Assembly: GCA_016191115.1 (NCBI GenBank)
Contig: JACPPG010000043.1
Span: 62,001 to 126,000 of the forward strand
Direction: 5' to 3'
DNA: 64,000 bases
DNA from: Planctomycetia bacterium
GTDB lineage: Bacteria; Planctomycetota; Planctomycetia; Pirellulales; JACPPG01
The position numbers were made by a program, and so were the translations under genes. Under the pieces are notes generated by a model, which was not told the DNA's origin, did not search any database, and saw only the letters and a program-made list of their open reading frames with translations. Below, in pieces: positions 7,661 through 15,743 of the stretch; position 1 is the first letter of the stretch, and the number at the start of each line of letters is the position of its first letter.

Positions 7661-8985
7661 GATTGCATGGCCTTCTCGGGCACTGGTTTCTCCATCAAGC
7701 GGCGATACAGGTCCAGCGTCCGCCGCGCCATGAGATGGTCGGTGTATCGCGCGTGCACCGCCTGCTGCCCGGCCCGCCCGCACGTCTCGCAAAGCCGCTC
7801 GTCGCGGATGAACTCCTTGAGGGCGTCGGCCAGCGCGCGGGGATTTTCCGGCTCGTGCAGCCGGCCTCCGCCCGTATCCTCGATCAGTTCCGGAAACGTG
7901 CCGTGCGCCGGGAGCACGACGGGCACGGCGTTGGCCCACGCCTCGAGCACCGGCAGCCCCTTGCTCTCGCGATACACGGTGGGCAGGCTCATCACGTCGA
8001 GCGATTGCAGGAATTCGATCTTGCCGGCGCGGTCCAATTCGCCGACGTACTCGAAGCGATCGTGCAATCCAGCCCCGCGCAACCGCGCCGTCACGCCATC
8101 GAGGTACGCGCGGTCGCTTTTGCCAAGGTAGCCCGCGGCCTTGAGCACCACGGGCGGCCCGCCGGCGGCCGCCTCGTCCCCGGCCAGAAGCGCCAACGCG
8201 TCGGCCAAATGGTGCAGCCCCTTGTCCTCGCAAATCCGCGCGAGGAACCCGATGACAAACTCGCGCCGCGCGGGCGGCCGGCGGCGCGTGCCGTGCCCCG
8301 CCAGTTTCAAGCCGTGCGGAATCACGTGGATCCGCTCTGGCTCGACGTCCAGGTACTCGCTCATGAAGTCGGCATAGTAGCGGTTGAGCGCGACGAAGGC
8401 GGTGACGTCGCGGGCCCGCTCGCGCAAGGCGGCGCGCGCCTGCTCGTACCACGGCGCCGGCAGCTTTTCCAGAAAGATGTCCTCGCCCGACAGCGTGCAC
8501 ACGATGGGCACATGGAGCCGGCGGCGGATTTCGCGGGCCATGCCCACCAGCATCGAGTTCGACAGGTGGACGACCTCGGGCCGGACGTGGCTGGCCAGCC
8601 AATGGACGAGCTTTTCGACTTCCTTGCGCTGGTTCCCCTCCTCGCCGCGAAGCATCGAGACGGTGAGATCGCCCAGCCCGGCGGCCTGCGTGCTCATGCT
8701 CCGCCGCGCGAGCCAGTCGATCAGGCGGGGCCGGTCGAACAGCCAATCCAGGAACCAGGGCGTGCGGCGAAAGAGCGGCACCTTCTGCTGCAAGTAGACA
8801 TTGATGCCGCCGAACATCACCCGCGGCTCGCTGACGTCCTCCTCGTCGGTGCGGATGGGGGTGTAGGTGGGCACCAGGAGCACGTCCTCGCCGGCCTCGA
8901 TCATCGCGGCGGCGAGCGTGTTGTCGTGCAGGCAACTGCCGCAATACATGCCGGCCGCCCCGGCCGCAAGGTAGACGATTCTCAT
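7657..8985 (-). CDS. glycosyltransferase family 4-like (GT-B)
   Basis: 442 residues; the start at 8985 (MRIVYLAAGAAGMYCGSCLH) overlaps the upstream stop as ATGA, so the longer in-frame extension is rejected. The N-terminal half holds the acceptor-binding Rossmann domain (HVRPEVVHLSNSMLVGMARE), the C-terminal half the donor-binding domain with FVIGFLARICEDKGLHHLADA and the nucleotide-sugar motif ESKGLPVLEAWANAVPVV (the E-x7-E region). Expected to act in the cytoplasm and transfer a sugar from an activated donor to a lipid or small-molecule acceptor. Tight coupling to the chorismate-lyase-like gene suggests that the acceptor may be a product of this cluster (inference). Confidence 0.87.
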   Translation of the reverse strand: MRIVYLAAGAAGMYCGSCLHDNTLAAAMIEAGEDVLLVPTYTPIRTDEEDVSEPRVMFGGINVYLQQKVPLFRRTPWFLDWLFDRPRLIDWLARRSMSTQAAGLGDLTVSMLRGEEGNQRKEVEKLVHWLASHVRPEVVHLSNSMLVGMAREIRRRLHVPIVCTLSGEDIFLEKLPAPWYEQARAALRERARDVTAFVALNRYYADFMSEYLDVEPERIHVIPHGLKLAGHGTRRRPPARREFVIGFLARICEDKGLHHLADALALLAGDEAAAGGPPVVLKAAGYLGKSDRAYLDGVTARLRGAGLHDRFEYVGELDRAGKIEFLQSLDVMSLPTVYRESKGLPVLEAWANAVPVVLPAHGTFPELIEDTGGGRLHEPENPRALADALKEFIRDERLCETCGRAGQQAVHARYTDHLMARRTLDLYRRLMEKPVPEKAMQS

Positions 8986-9560
8986 GACGCGGCGCCCTCG
9001 CGCTGGGCCAGCGGCGTGACGATTTCCAACAGCTCCACGGCCGGCTCGCCGTTGCACTCGATCACGGCCGTGCGGCCATAGGTTACCATGCCGGGCGCGA
9101 TGCCGAATAGCGCAGCCAGCTCCGCGCCGGCCGCGACGCGCCATAGCGCCGCCAGGCGCACCCGCCGCAGCACGCCCGACTCGATGAGCACGCGCCCCAG
9201 CGGCGTATCCTCGGCCTCGATCCGCCGGCGGACCGGCGCTTCCAGGTAAGCGAAGTTCACGCGCATGATGCCGAATTGCACGACCGCGTCGTCGCTTTGC
9301 CGCGCGAGTAGAATCTTCCGCGCGTAGTGCGACGGCGTGACCCGCCGATCCAGCACCCGCACGTCGACGGGCGAGCCGTGGTATTGCTCGACGGTGACGG
9401 TCATGTGCTCGTCGTGCGCCAAAAGCGCGGCGTACCCGGCCGGCACGTCGGCGGCCTCGACCCGGTGGAACGCGGCCAAGGCGCGCGGAGGGCCGTAGAA
9501 CAGCCGCAGCAGGGCTTCCAGGTCGGGAGTCAGCGGCTCGCGCGGTGGGGTTTCAAGCAA
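8982..9560 (-). CDS. chorismate pyruvate-lyase-like (UbiC/DUF98 fold) protein
   Basis: 192 residues. Residues that fit the chorismate lyase/DUF98 pattern are Arg81 (ARKILLARQS), LGRVL at 121-125, YGR at 161-163 and Glu179 in AVELLEIV; UbiC uses an equivalent Arg, Leu and Glu in its product pocket. Known family members cleave chorismate to 4-hydroxybenzoate plus pyruvate, for ubiquinone or for mycobacterial phenolic glycolipids. It is translationally coupled to the glycosyltransferase (ATGA) and 60 bases downstream of the radical SAM gene. The assignment is from motif spacing only; it could be a UTRA-like ligand-binding protein instead. Confidence 0.55.
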   Translation of the reverse strand: MLETPPREPLTPDLEALLRLFYGPPRALAAFHRVEAADVPAGYAALLAHDEHMTVTVEQYHGSPVDVRVLDRRVTPSHYARKILLARQSDDAVVQFGIMRVNFAYLEAPVRRRIEAEDTPLGRVLIESGVLRRVRLAALWRVAAGAELAALFGIAPGMVTYGRTAVIECNGEPAVELLEIVTPLAQREGAAS

Positions 9561-9620
9561 GGCTGTCGTTCCGTGGAAAGGTAGGGCAGGGCAGGGGAGG
9601 GCGGTGTGGTCCGTTGGCGG

Positions 9621-10925
9621 CTACGTATACCTCACCCCCTGGTGTTCCGGCTCGAAGAAGGCCGGTAGCAGGGCATCGGCTCGCAGCAGGCCCTGTCGGG
9701 TGAGCCTGACCCGGTCGCCGTCGATCGACAGCAGCCCAAGGTCCGCGTAGTGGGTCCACACGTCGTGCCAATCGTCGAGCACCTCGACGCCGAACTTGCC
9801 GCGGAAATAGCCGGCCTCGATCCGGCCGGTCTTGAGCTGCAGGATCAGTTCCCGCACCAATAACTGGTGCCGCGTGGGACGCATCCCCCGCGCCAGCGGC
9901 AGCTCGCCCGACTCGAGCGGGCTGAGATAGCCTTCCCAGTCGGGCTGATTCTGATAGTGCACGCCGCTTGCGTGGCCGAAGCTCGCCACGCCGGTGGCCA
10001 ACAGATCGCTCCCGCGCCACAGGTTGTCGCGGTAGCTGAAGTTCACCTTCGACGTGTCCTTGACCATCGTATAGGCGCTCGACATCGAGTAGCCCGCCGC
10101 GCCAAGCTCGTCGAAGGCATAGTCGACCCAGGCCCGCTTGGTGGGCCAGTCGGCCACCGGGGTCTCGATCTTGTGTCCTAGGATGTCCTGCGAGTAGACC
10201 GTGTTGAACGGCAGCTCCATCTGGTAGATGGTCACGCTGTCGGGCGCCAGCTCGATGGTCCGCCGAACCGAGTCGCGCCAGTTGTCCCACGTCTCGCCTA
10301 CCATGCCGGCGATGAGGTCGATATTCGTATTGGGAAAATCGAGGGCCTTGATCCAGTCCCACGACTTATAGACCTCGGCTGACAAGTGGGCCCGGCCGTT
10401 AGCCTCCAAGATCGCGTCGCCAAAATTCTCGATCCCCAGGCTCAGCCGCGTGATGCCCAGCTCCTTGAGCGTGGCCAGCTTGGGCTGCGAGAGGGTGCCC
10501 GGCTCGCACTCGAAGGTCACCTCTTCGGCATGGTCCCAGTTGATATTGGCCCGCAGCCGATCGACGAGGGACGTCAACTGCTTTCCGCTCAGGAACGACG
10601 GCGTGCCGCCGCCGAAATAGACGAAGCGGAACGGGCGGCCGCCCATCACCGGCAGTTGGCTCACCAGCTCGATCTCCCGCGCGAGCGCCGCGACGTACCG
10701 CTCGACGTCGCTAGCGTGCTTGTCGGTGTACACGCGGAAGTAGCAGAACTTGCACCGCTTGCGACAGAAGGGGATGTGCAGGTACAGACCCAGCGGCACG
10801 TCGGCCGGCGGCGATTCAAGGGCCGCGCGGACGTCGGCCAGTCCCTCGGCCGACCATTGGGAGAACGGCGGATAGTTGGCGATGAAGTAGCTGCCGACTT
10901 CGGTTTTGACGGTGTCTGTTGCCAT
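9621..10925 (-). CDS. HemN/HemW-like radical SAM protein
   Basis: 434 residues. The [4Fe-4S] binding motif is C54-x3-C58-x2-C61 (IPFCRKRCKFCYF), followed by the SAM-binding VYFGGGTPSFLSG and a TIM-barrel core (SLGIENFGDAIL, NIDLIAGMVGETWDN). The C-terminal winged-helix-like part (about 365-434) resembles HemN/HemW. Annotated relatives are called coproporphyrinogen III oxidase-like, but HemW relatives act in heme delivery and others have unrelated chemistry, so heme synthesis should not be assumed. It starts 13 bases after the PQQ-propeller stop and so belongs to the same transcript. Confidence 0.85.
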   Translation of the reverse strand: MATDTVKTEVGSYFIANYPPFSQWSAEGLADVRAALESPPADVPLGLYLHIPFCRKRCKFCYFRVYTDKHASDVERYVAALAREIELVSQLPVMGGRPFRFVYFGGGTPSFLSGKQLTSLVDRLRANINWDHAEEVTFECEPGTLSQPKLATLKELGITRLSLGIENFGDAILEANGRAHLSAEVYKSWDWIKALDFPNTNIDLIAGMVGETWDNWRDSVRRTIELAPDSVTIYQMELPFNTVYSQDILGHKIETPVADWPTKRAWVDYAFDELGAAGYSMSSAYTMVKDTSKVNFSYRDNLWRGSDLLATGVASFGHASGVHYQNQPDWEGYLSPLESGELPLARGMRPTRHQLLVRELILQLKTGRIEAGYFRGKFGVEVLDDWHDVWTHYADLGLLSIDGDRVRLTRQGLLRADALLPAFFEPEHQGVRYT

Positions 10926-10938
10926 AGGTTCGACGTTG

Positions 10939-12318
10939 CTACGGTGTGCCCTCGGCCTCTCCGAAGCACAGCACGTTGCCGTTTCCGTTGGCGATCACCA
11001 GCCGCCCGGCCGCGACCGCCGGGGAACCGACGAAATCGCCTCCGGCTTCATACTCCCACACTTTCTCGCCGGTCGCCAGCTTCAGCCCATAAAGCCGTCC
11101 GTCCCCGCTGGCGACGTACACGCGGTCGCCGACGATGACCGCCGAAGAGTCGATCCGCGAGCGGGTCGGGAAAACCCAGGCCTCTTCGCCGCTGGTGGCG
11201 TGGATGCCGTGCACCATGCGGTCACGGCCGCCGATCACCACTAGGTCGTCGGCCACCGCCGGCGACGATTGGTACGGGCTTCTGCGCTTGTCGTGCTCGT
11301 AGGACCACACGATCTTCACCTCGCGCCAGTTGACGCAAAACACCTTCGCGCCTTGCGTGCCAAAGTAGAGCATGTCTCCCACGGCGGCCGGCGTGACGCC
11401 CGTCGGGTCCTGGATATCGAGCTTATCGACGGCCTGGCCGGTATCGACGTCGATGATGTGCAGCATTTGATCGCAGCCGGCCAGGAAGACGCGATTCTCG
11501 ACGATGGTCGGCGAGCACTGGATCATGTTCTCGATCGTGTACTTCCAGAGTTGCGTGCCGCTCTTGGCGTCGAGGCAGTAGAGCGAGCCATCCTGTGAGC
11601 CGATGAGCACGTTGTCCTTGTAGAAGTTGGCGCCGGCGTTGATCTCGGCCTCCGTCGACAGGCCCCATCGTGGCTTTCCGGTTTCGGCTTCGAGGCACGC
11701 GAAGCGCCCCTCGGTATCGCCGATGTAGACCAGCTTGTCGCGCACGGCAGCCGGCGCGCGAAAACCGAGCTCGGAATGAAACGTCCACAGCACTTTTCCG
11801 GTTGCCAGATCGAGCGCAAACAGATCGCCCCCCAGCCCCGCGATGTACACCACGCCGTCGACGATCGCCGGCGTTCCCTCGAACATTCCGTCCTTGACCG
11901 GCAGCGTCCAGAGCAAGGCTGGTTCGGCGACGAGCGGGCCGTCGGCCACGCCCGTCGCGGTCGCCGTGCGGCGAAAGACCGGCCAGGCGCCGCGATCCAA
12001 AAGCGCGGCGCCGCGCGCGGCCATCACCGGCTCCGGCGTCGCGGCCGGCTCCTTGCCCGCGCCGATCCCTTTTTGCTGGTGGGCGGTGGATGCCGCGGTT
12101 TGCGATTCCGCGGCGCTTTTCGGCGCGGCGGCCGAAGATCCCGCCCGCCGCGCGTCATCGCAGCCGACGACCAGCAACATGGCGGCGGCGAGAATCGGAA
12201 GGGCGAGGCTCCCGCCCAGCCGCGGCGATGAGGAAGAAAAACGGCTCGGCGGGAGCCTCGCCCTCCCGTCCCCGGATCGACCACTGAATTCGCGGGCGCC
12301 TGAAGTCTCGCTTTCCAT
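10939..12318 (-). CDS. PQQ-like beta-propeller lipoprotein
   Basis: 459 residues from the ATG at 12318 (CTGGAG nine bases or so upstream); a GTG at 12336 is also possible. The lipobox LLVVGC puts the lipidated Cys at residue 53, unusually far in, because residues about 18-41 are encoded by a dispersed palindromic repeat. The mature protein has about seven blades with the pattern TPAIVDGVVYIAG...LFALDLATGKVLW, typical of PQQ-like/BamB-type propellers. Such lipoproteins are periplasmic scaffolds or quinoprotein relatives; no cofactor ligands can be assigned. Gaps of 24 bases to the alcohol dehydrogenase and 13 to the radical SAM gene indicate one operon. Confidence 0.85.
   Translation of the reverse strand: MESETSGAREFSGRSGDGRARLPPSRFSSSSPRLGGSLALPILAAAMLLVVGCDDARRAGSSAAAPKSAAESQTAASTAHQQKGIGAGKEPAATPEPVMAARGAALLDRGAWPVFRRTATATGVADGPLVAEPALLWTLPVKDGMFEGTPAIVDGVVYIAGLGGDLFALDLATGKVLWTFHSELGFRAPAAVRDKLVYIGDTEGRFACLEAETGKPRWGLSTEAEINAGANFYKDNVLIGSQDGSLYCLDAKSGTQLWKYTIENMIQCSPTIVENRVFLAGCDQMLHIIDVDTGQAVDKLDIQDPTGVTPAAVGDMLYFGTQGAKVFCVNWREVKIVWSYEHDKRRSPYQSSPAVADDLVVIGGRDRMVHGIHATSGEEAWVFPTRSRIDSSAVIVGDRVYVASGDGRLYGLKLATGEKVWEYEAGGDFVGSPAVAAGRLVIANGNGNVLCFGEAEGTP
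12196..12268. repeat. palindromic repeat (GGGCGAGGCTCCCGCC type) in frame in a coding region
   Basis: Two arms (12196-12222 and 12241-12268) with cores AGGGCGAGGCTCCCGCC and GGCGGGAGCCTCGCCCTCCC. Copies at 17172-17274 and 31599-31690 are intergenic; this one adds about 24 codons before the lipobox of the beta-propeller protein. Confidence 0.75.
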
Positions 12319-12342
12319 CACTTTGTGCTCCAGCACGAAGGA

Positions 12343-13491
12343 CTAGTATGCGGCGCGGTACAGCTCCAGAAACTCCGCTCCGGTCATCGCTCGGGGATTG
12401 AATCCGCCGGTCCACTCCCGCGCGGCGGCAGCCGCCAAATCCGCCAGCTTGTCTTGCTCGACGCCGCAATCGGCCAGCCGGCCGGCCAGGCCCGCCTTGG
12501 TTGCCCAGTGAGAAACCGATTCCACCAGGTATTCCGGAGTCACCGGCGGCTGCGGCTTGCCATTTCGACTCGTGGCCTCCATGAGTTCCCGGTACCAGCC
12601 GCCGACCTCGGCCGCGTTGAACCGCACCACGTGCGGCAGCATGAGCGCGATTGCTTGCCCATGCGCGATCCCATAGTGGGCCGTGAGCGGATTGGCCAGC
12701 GCGTGCGTCGCCCCCAGCATGGAGTTTTCGATCGCCAGCCCGGCGAAGCATGCGCCAAGCTGCATGCCGCCGCGGGCCGCCAGGTCGCTCGGATCGTCGA
12801 GCACGCGGCTGAAGTTCTCGCTCAGCAGTCGCCACGCCTCACGGCTGAAGGCGGTCGACACGGGGTTGCGTCGCTTGGTGACGTACGTCTCGAGCGCGTG
12901 GGCGACCGCGTCGATGCCGGTCAGCGCCGTGACGCGCTTCGGCTGCGTCAGCGTCAGCTCGGGGTCCAGTAGCGCCACGCGGCAGGTGGCCTTCTTGTCG
13001 CCGCAGGCCATTTTGATTTTCGTCTTGGCGTCGGAAATGAGCGCGAACGACTGCGTCTCGCTGCCGGTGCCGGCCGTGGTGGGGACGGCGATCATCGGCA
13101 ACATCTCGCGCGTCGCCTTGCCGACGCCCCAGTAGTCCTGCATGCGGCCGCCGCCCGAGTACACGAAGTTGATCCCCTTGGCGCAGTCCATCGAGCTGCC
13201 GCCGCCCAAGCCCACCAACAGTTCGGGATCGTAGCGGTGGGCGATCGCAAGCCCGGCCTCGACGTGATCGGTGGTCGGGTTCTCGCCGACGTCGCTAAAC
13301 AGATGCGTCTCGATGCCGGCCTTCTCAAGCGCTTCGATCCCCCGCGCCGTGTGGCCTGCCGCGATGATACCCGGATCGCTGACGACCAAGGCGCGGCGCG
13401 CGCCCATCTCGCTGGCCAGATGGCCCAATAGCGCCAGTCGGCCGGGGCCGAAGACGATCCGCGTTCGCGGGTGATAGTCGAACGAATTCAT
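12343..13491 (-). CDS. iron-containing (group III) alcohol dehydrogenase
   Basis: 382 residues from the ATG at 13491; upstream in-frame codons run through a repeat and are not used. The NAD-binding GGGSSMDCAKG, the PTTAGTGSETQSFALISD segment and the metal region (GIDAVAHALETY, GATHALANPL, GIAHGQAIALMLPHV) identify the family. The Asp and three His metal ligands appear present; the extra catalytic His of FucO-like enzymes is Asn here (HALAN rather than HALAH), which is a variation to note. It would interconvert an aldehyde and an alcohol with NAD(P)H. It lies 209 bases downstream of the aldehyde-forming reductase candidate, so the pair could run acid-to-alcohol chemistry. Confidence 0.9.
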   Translation of the reverse strand: MNSFDYHPRTRIVFGPGRLALLGHLASEMGARRALVVSDPGIIAAGHTARGIEALEKAGIETHLFSDVGENPTTDHVEAGLAIAHRYDPELLVGLGGGSSMDCAKGINFVYSGGGRMQDYWGVGKATREMLPMIAVPTTAGTGSETQSFALISDAKTKIKMACGDKKATCRVALLDPELTLTQPKRVTALTGIDAVAHALETYVTKRRNPVSTAFSREAWRLLSENFSRVLDDPSDLAARGGMQLGACFAGLAIENSMLGATHALANPLTAHYGIAHGQAIALMLPHVVRFNAAEVGGWYRELMEATSRNGKPQPPVTPEYLVESVSHWATKAGLAGRLADCGVEQDKLADLAAAAAREWTGGFNPRAMTGAEFLELYRAAY

Positions 13492-13586
13492 GCGGCGGGA
13501 TTTGCTCAGGCGGGCTGACTCAAAGGCGGGCAGGATCGGCAAGGCGCGTTGAAGGCGGCTCCGTCCATGGCGTGATTCTACGGTTC

Positions 13587-13640
13587 GTGTGCCACTGGCT
13601 CCGCCAGGGCTCATTTTCGTGTCGTGGCTCCGCCGGTGGT
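13587..13640. repeat. two copies of the GCCACTGGC-type palindrome
   Basis: GTGTGCCACTGGCTCCGCCA at 13587-13606 and a second GTGGCTCCGCCGGTGG at about 13624-13639 lie in the gap between the aldehyde-dehydrogenase-like and alcohol dehydrogenase genes. Related to 3303-3332. Confidence 0.5.
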
Positions 13641-13700
13641 CCGCATATTGTTCGGGCCGAACTCAGGTAAGGCCAGTGGCAGGCAGGGAATTCGTGGGGG

Positions 13701-15164
13701 CTATGCCGGCGCGGCGGCCGCCGCCCGCTCGACCTTCCGCACCGCCTCCGGCACAAGCTGGTAGGCCCGGGCACGGAACAGGAACTCGACGATATTCCCC
13801 TCGTGCGGCTGCATCCAGTCCAGCTTGATGGTGGGGATCGGTCCGATGTTCAACCGATCGATGTGCACCGCGTCCGTCAGTTGCCGCTGGAACTTCGCGT
13901 CCTCGGTGATGGCGCTGCACACCAGCGTCGGCCCGATCGATTCCAGCATCTTCTCCTGCGGGCACTTCACCACCGTGACGAACGGGAACATGTATTCCTT
14001 TTTGGCGATCGCCGGCGCGGGCGAGCTACAGTGTACGACCGTCGGACGCAGGTAAGCGCACCGCTCGAGCTCGACCAGCCGCGGGCCGTATTTGGCAGTC
14101 GCGTGCTCGACGCCGCTATCGCGCAGGTCGGCGTCGATCGCTTTCCAGATCGCCTGCCCGGCGCCGGCCACGGTGAACGCCGCCAGACCCGACTGCGGGT
14201 CCTCGGGCGGCTTGGGCTCGATCGGTCCCAGTCGCTCGGCCAGCGCGGCCGCGATCTCCTCGGTGTGCCGCGACGCCCACACGCCCGAGCAATTGATGCA
14301 GCCGCGGCCGCTGTTGAGGTACACGCTGTCGGCCATGACATCGAGGAACTTTTCCCATTGATCGACCACGTCGTCGGCGAGCAAGATCTTGCTGAAGCCG
14401 GGCCCGTGCGCTTGCACGCGCTGGTCCCCCTTGTAGCGCTCGACCGTGGCGGTGCCGCCGAAGATCATGCTGCGGCTGCAATTGGCCAGCACGGCCGCGC
14501 CCACGTCGCCGCCGCCCGGATAAATCGAGATGGCCTCGCGCGGGATGCCGGCTTCGTGGAACGCCGCCGTCATGCGGTACGGCGTCCACGGTTCCTGCGG
14601 GCCGGGCTTGAGCACCAGGCCGATCTGCATGGGGATGACCGGCAGCCACAGCGTGTGAACGCCGGGCGAGTTCGACGGCAGCACCAGGCCCACGGCCGGC
14701 GCCTGTGCCTGGAAACTCACCACCACGCCGCGGCTCTCGACGCCGTAGCCGCGCGACAGGATCGAAAGGTCCAGTCCGCGCGTCAGCGCGTCGAGCATTT
14801 CGTTCATCCGCGTGAGCACGAAGTAGTTTTTTTGCATGTTCGCCCGGCACATGTGCTCGGGCAGGCCGGTCGAGGCGCTCTGGGCGCGGGCGAACTCCTC
14901 AGGGCCTTGATGGCCGTCGCCCATCGGCAAGCTGGCGTTAAGGTACAGATCGGCCGCCTTCTTGATGCGCTCGATCAGATCCTCTGGCGGGATTTCGCGG
15001 AGCACGTCGCGGGCCCGCTGGGCAAATCGCATGTCGCGCTCGAGCAGCCCGCCGTTGGCCTGGCTGACCTTGGCGATCGGCTCGCCGGTAATGAAGTGGA
15101 CGACCTGGTCGGTCTCCAGCGAGTCGTACGGTTTTCCCCACCGCAGGATCGGCAGATTCAGCAT
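13701..15164 (-). CDS. aldehyde-dehydrogenase-fold protein, probable acylating (LuxC-like) reductase
   Basis: 487 residues with GGAG eight bases before the ATG. The ALDH fold is shown by VLPSNSPGVH (Asn165, oxyanion), FGGTATVERY (cofactor loop) and NSGRGCINCSG with catalytic Cys289. The usual general-base motif ELGGK is replaced by HGPGFSK at 253-259, so the base Glu is missing, as in CoA-acylating aldehyde dehydrogenases and LuxC acyl reductases; length (about 480) also fits LuxC. Expected reaction: acyl thioester plus NAD(P)H to aldehyde, or the reverse. The adenylating enzyme and the alcohol dehydrogenase in the same cluster support this. Family-level call is firm; acylating activity is inference. 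Confidence 0.82.
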   Translation of the reverse strand: MLNLPILRWGKPYDSLETDQVVHFITGEPIAKVSQANGGLLERDMRFAQRARDVLREIPPEDLIERIKKAADLYLNASLPMGDGHQGPEEFARAQSASTGLPEHMCRANMQKNYFVLTRMNEMLDALTRGLDLSILSRGYGVESRGVVVSFQAQAPAVGLVLPSNSPGVHTLWLPVIPMQIGLVLKPGPQEPWTPYRMTAAFHEAGIPREAISIYPGGGDVGAAVLANCSRSMIFGGTATVERYKGDQRVQAHGPGFSKILLADDVVDQWEKFLDVMADSVYLNSGRGCINCSGVWASRHTEEIAAALAERLGPIEPKPPEDPQSGLAAFTVAGAGQAIWKAIDADLRDSGVEHATAKYGPRLVELERCAYLRPTVVHCSSPAPAIAKKEYMFPFVTVVKCPQEKMLESIGPTLVCSAITEDAKFQRQLTDAVHIDRLNIGPIPTIKLDWMQPHEGNIVEFLFRARAYQLVPEAVRKVERAAAAAPA

Positions 15165-15247
15165 GGCGGGCTCCAGGAGGGATGGTCGAAGGCTCTAACC
15201 GATACGGCGCGGTTAATGCGGCTCGCACAAAGGCCGCAGGCGAGCTG

Positions 15248-15517
15248 TCACAAGGCAACCGCGATGGGCGACTCGACTTCGACCCACGTGCACAATTCCT
15301 CGCCAGCCGTGTCATCGACCTCAAACTCGATTCGCCGGGCCGGCGGTGGCGGCGATTCGCCCGACTTGCGCATCAATTCGAGGTGCATTTCGATCGCTTG
15401 GGCAATCATCTGCCGAGCGTGCTCGACGGTTGTGCCCGTGGCCACGCAACCGGGCAAATCGGGCACATCGACGCTGTATCCAGTCTGGGTTCGACGGATC
15501 ATGACCAAGTATCGCAT
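15248..15517 (-). CDS. hicB: HicB-type antitoxin
   Basis: 89 residues from the ATG at 15517; the longer in-frame reading overlaps hicA and is rejected. The N-terminal part (YLVMIRRTQTGYSVDVPDLPGC, quoted here in pieces as GYSVDVPDLPGC and TTVEHARQMIAQAIEMHLE) is the degraded RNase-H-like HicB fold that binds HicA. No C-terminal HTH or ribbon-helix-helix domain follows, so autoregulation by direct DNA binding is doubtful. It lies 8 bases downstream of hicA in the usual toxin-first order. Confidence 0.85.
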   Translation of the reverse strand: MRYLVMIRRTQTGYSVDVPDLPGCVATGTTVEHARQMIAQAIEMHLELMRKSGESPPPPARRIEFEVDDTAGEELCTWVEVESPIAVAL

Positions 15518-15525
15518 GGCGTCCA

Positions 15526-15714
15526 CTATTTTTGTAATTGTGCCTGTTTGAGGATCGAGGCGGCCGTTTTTGGGTGCAGGTCGTCGCCAGGCTTGCCTGC
15601 GACGGTAACCGTTCCTGTCTTTGTGTCGTGTTGGAACTGGCGGTGGCTGCCCTTCTGTCGAACCAATCGCCAACCATCGTTCTTCAAAATATTCAGGATT
15701 TCCCGAACCTTCAC
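15526..15714 (-). CDS. hicA: HicA-type mRNA interferase toxin
   Basis: 62 residues: KVREILNILKNDGWRLVRQK followed by GSHRQFQH, with the catalytic His24 in the SHRQF motif, then TVTVAGKPGDDL and a C-terminal helix. This is the double-stranded-RNA-binding-like HicA/YcfA fold, which cleaves mRNA when HicB is lost. The gene sits 29 bases downstream of the adenylating-enzyme stop and just upstream of hicB, inside what otherwise looks like one biosynthetic transcript. Confidence 0.88.
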   Translation of the reverse strand: MKVREILNILKNDGWRLVRQKGSHRQFQHDTKTGTVTVAGKPGDDLHPKTAASILKQAQLQK

Positions 15715-15743
15715 GGACGCACTTCACGTAGTGTTATTCTTCT

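Noticed and set aside
7663..9081. 472-codon open frame on the plus strand
   Set aside because: Antisense to the glycosyltransferase, which has clear GT-B motifs; translation is compositionally odd.
13803..15551. 582-codon open frame on the plus strand
   Set aside because: Antisense to the aldehyde-dehydrogenase-like gene and hicB; no recognisable domain.
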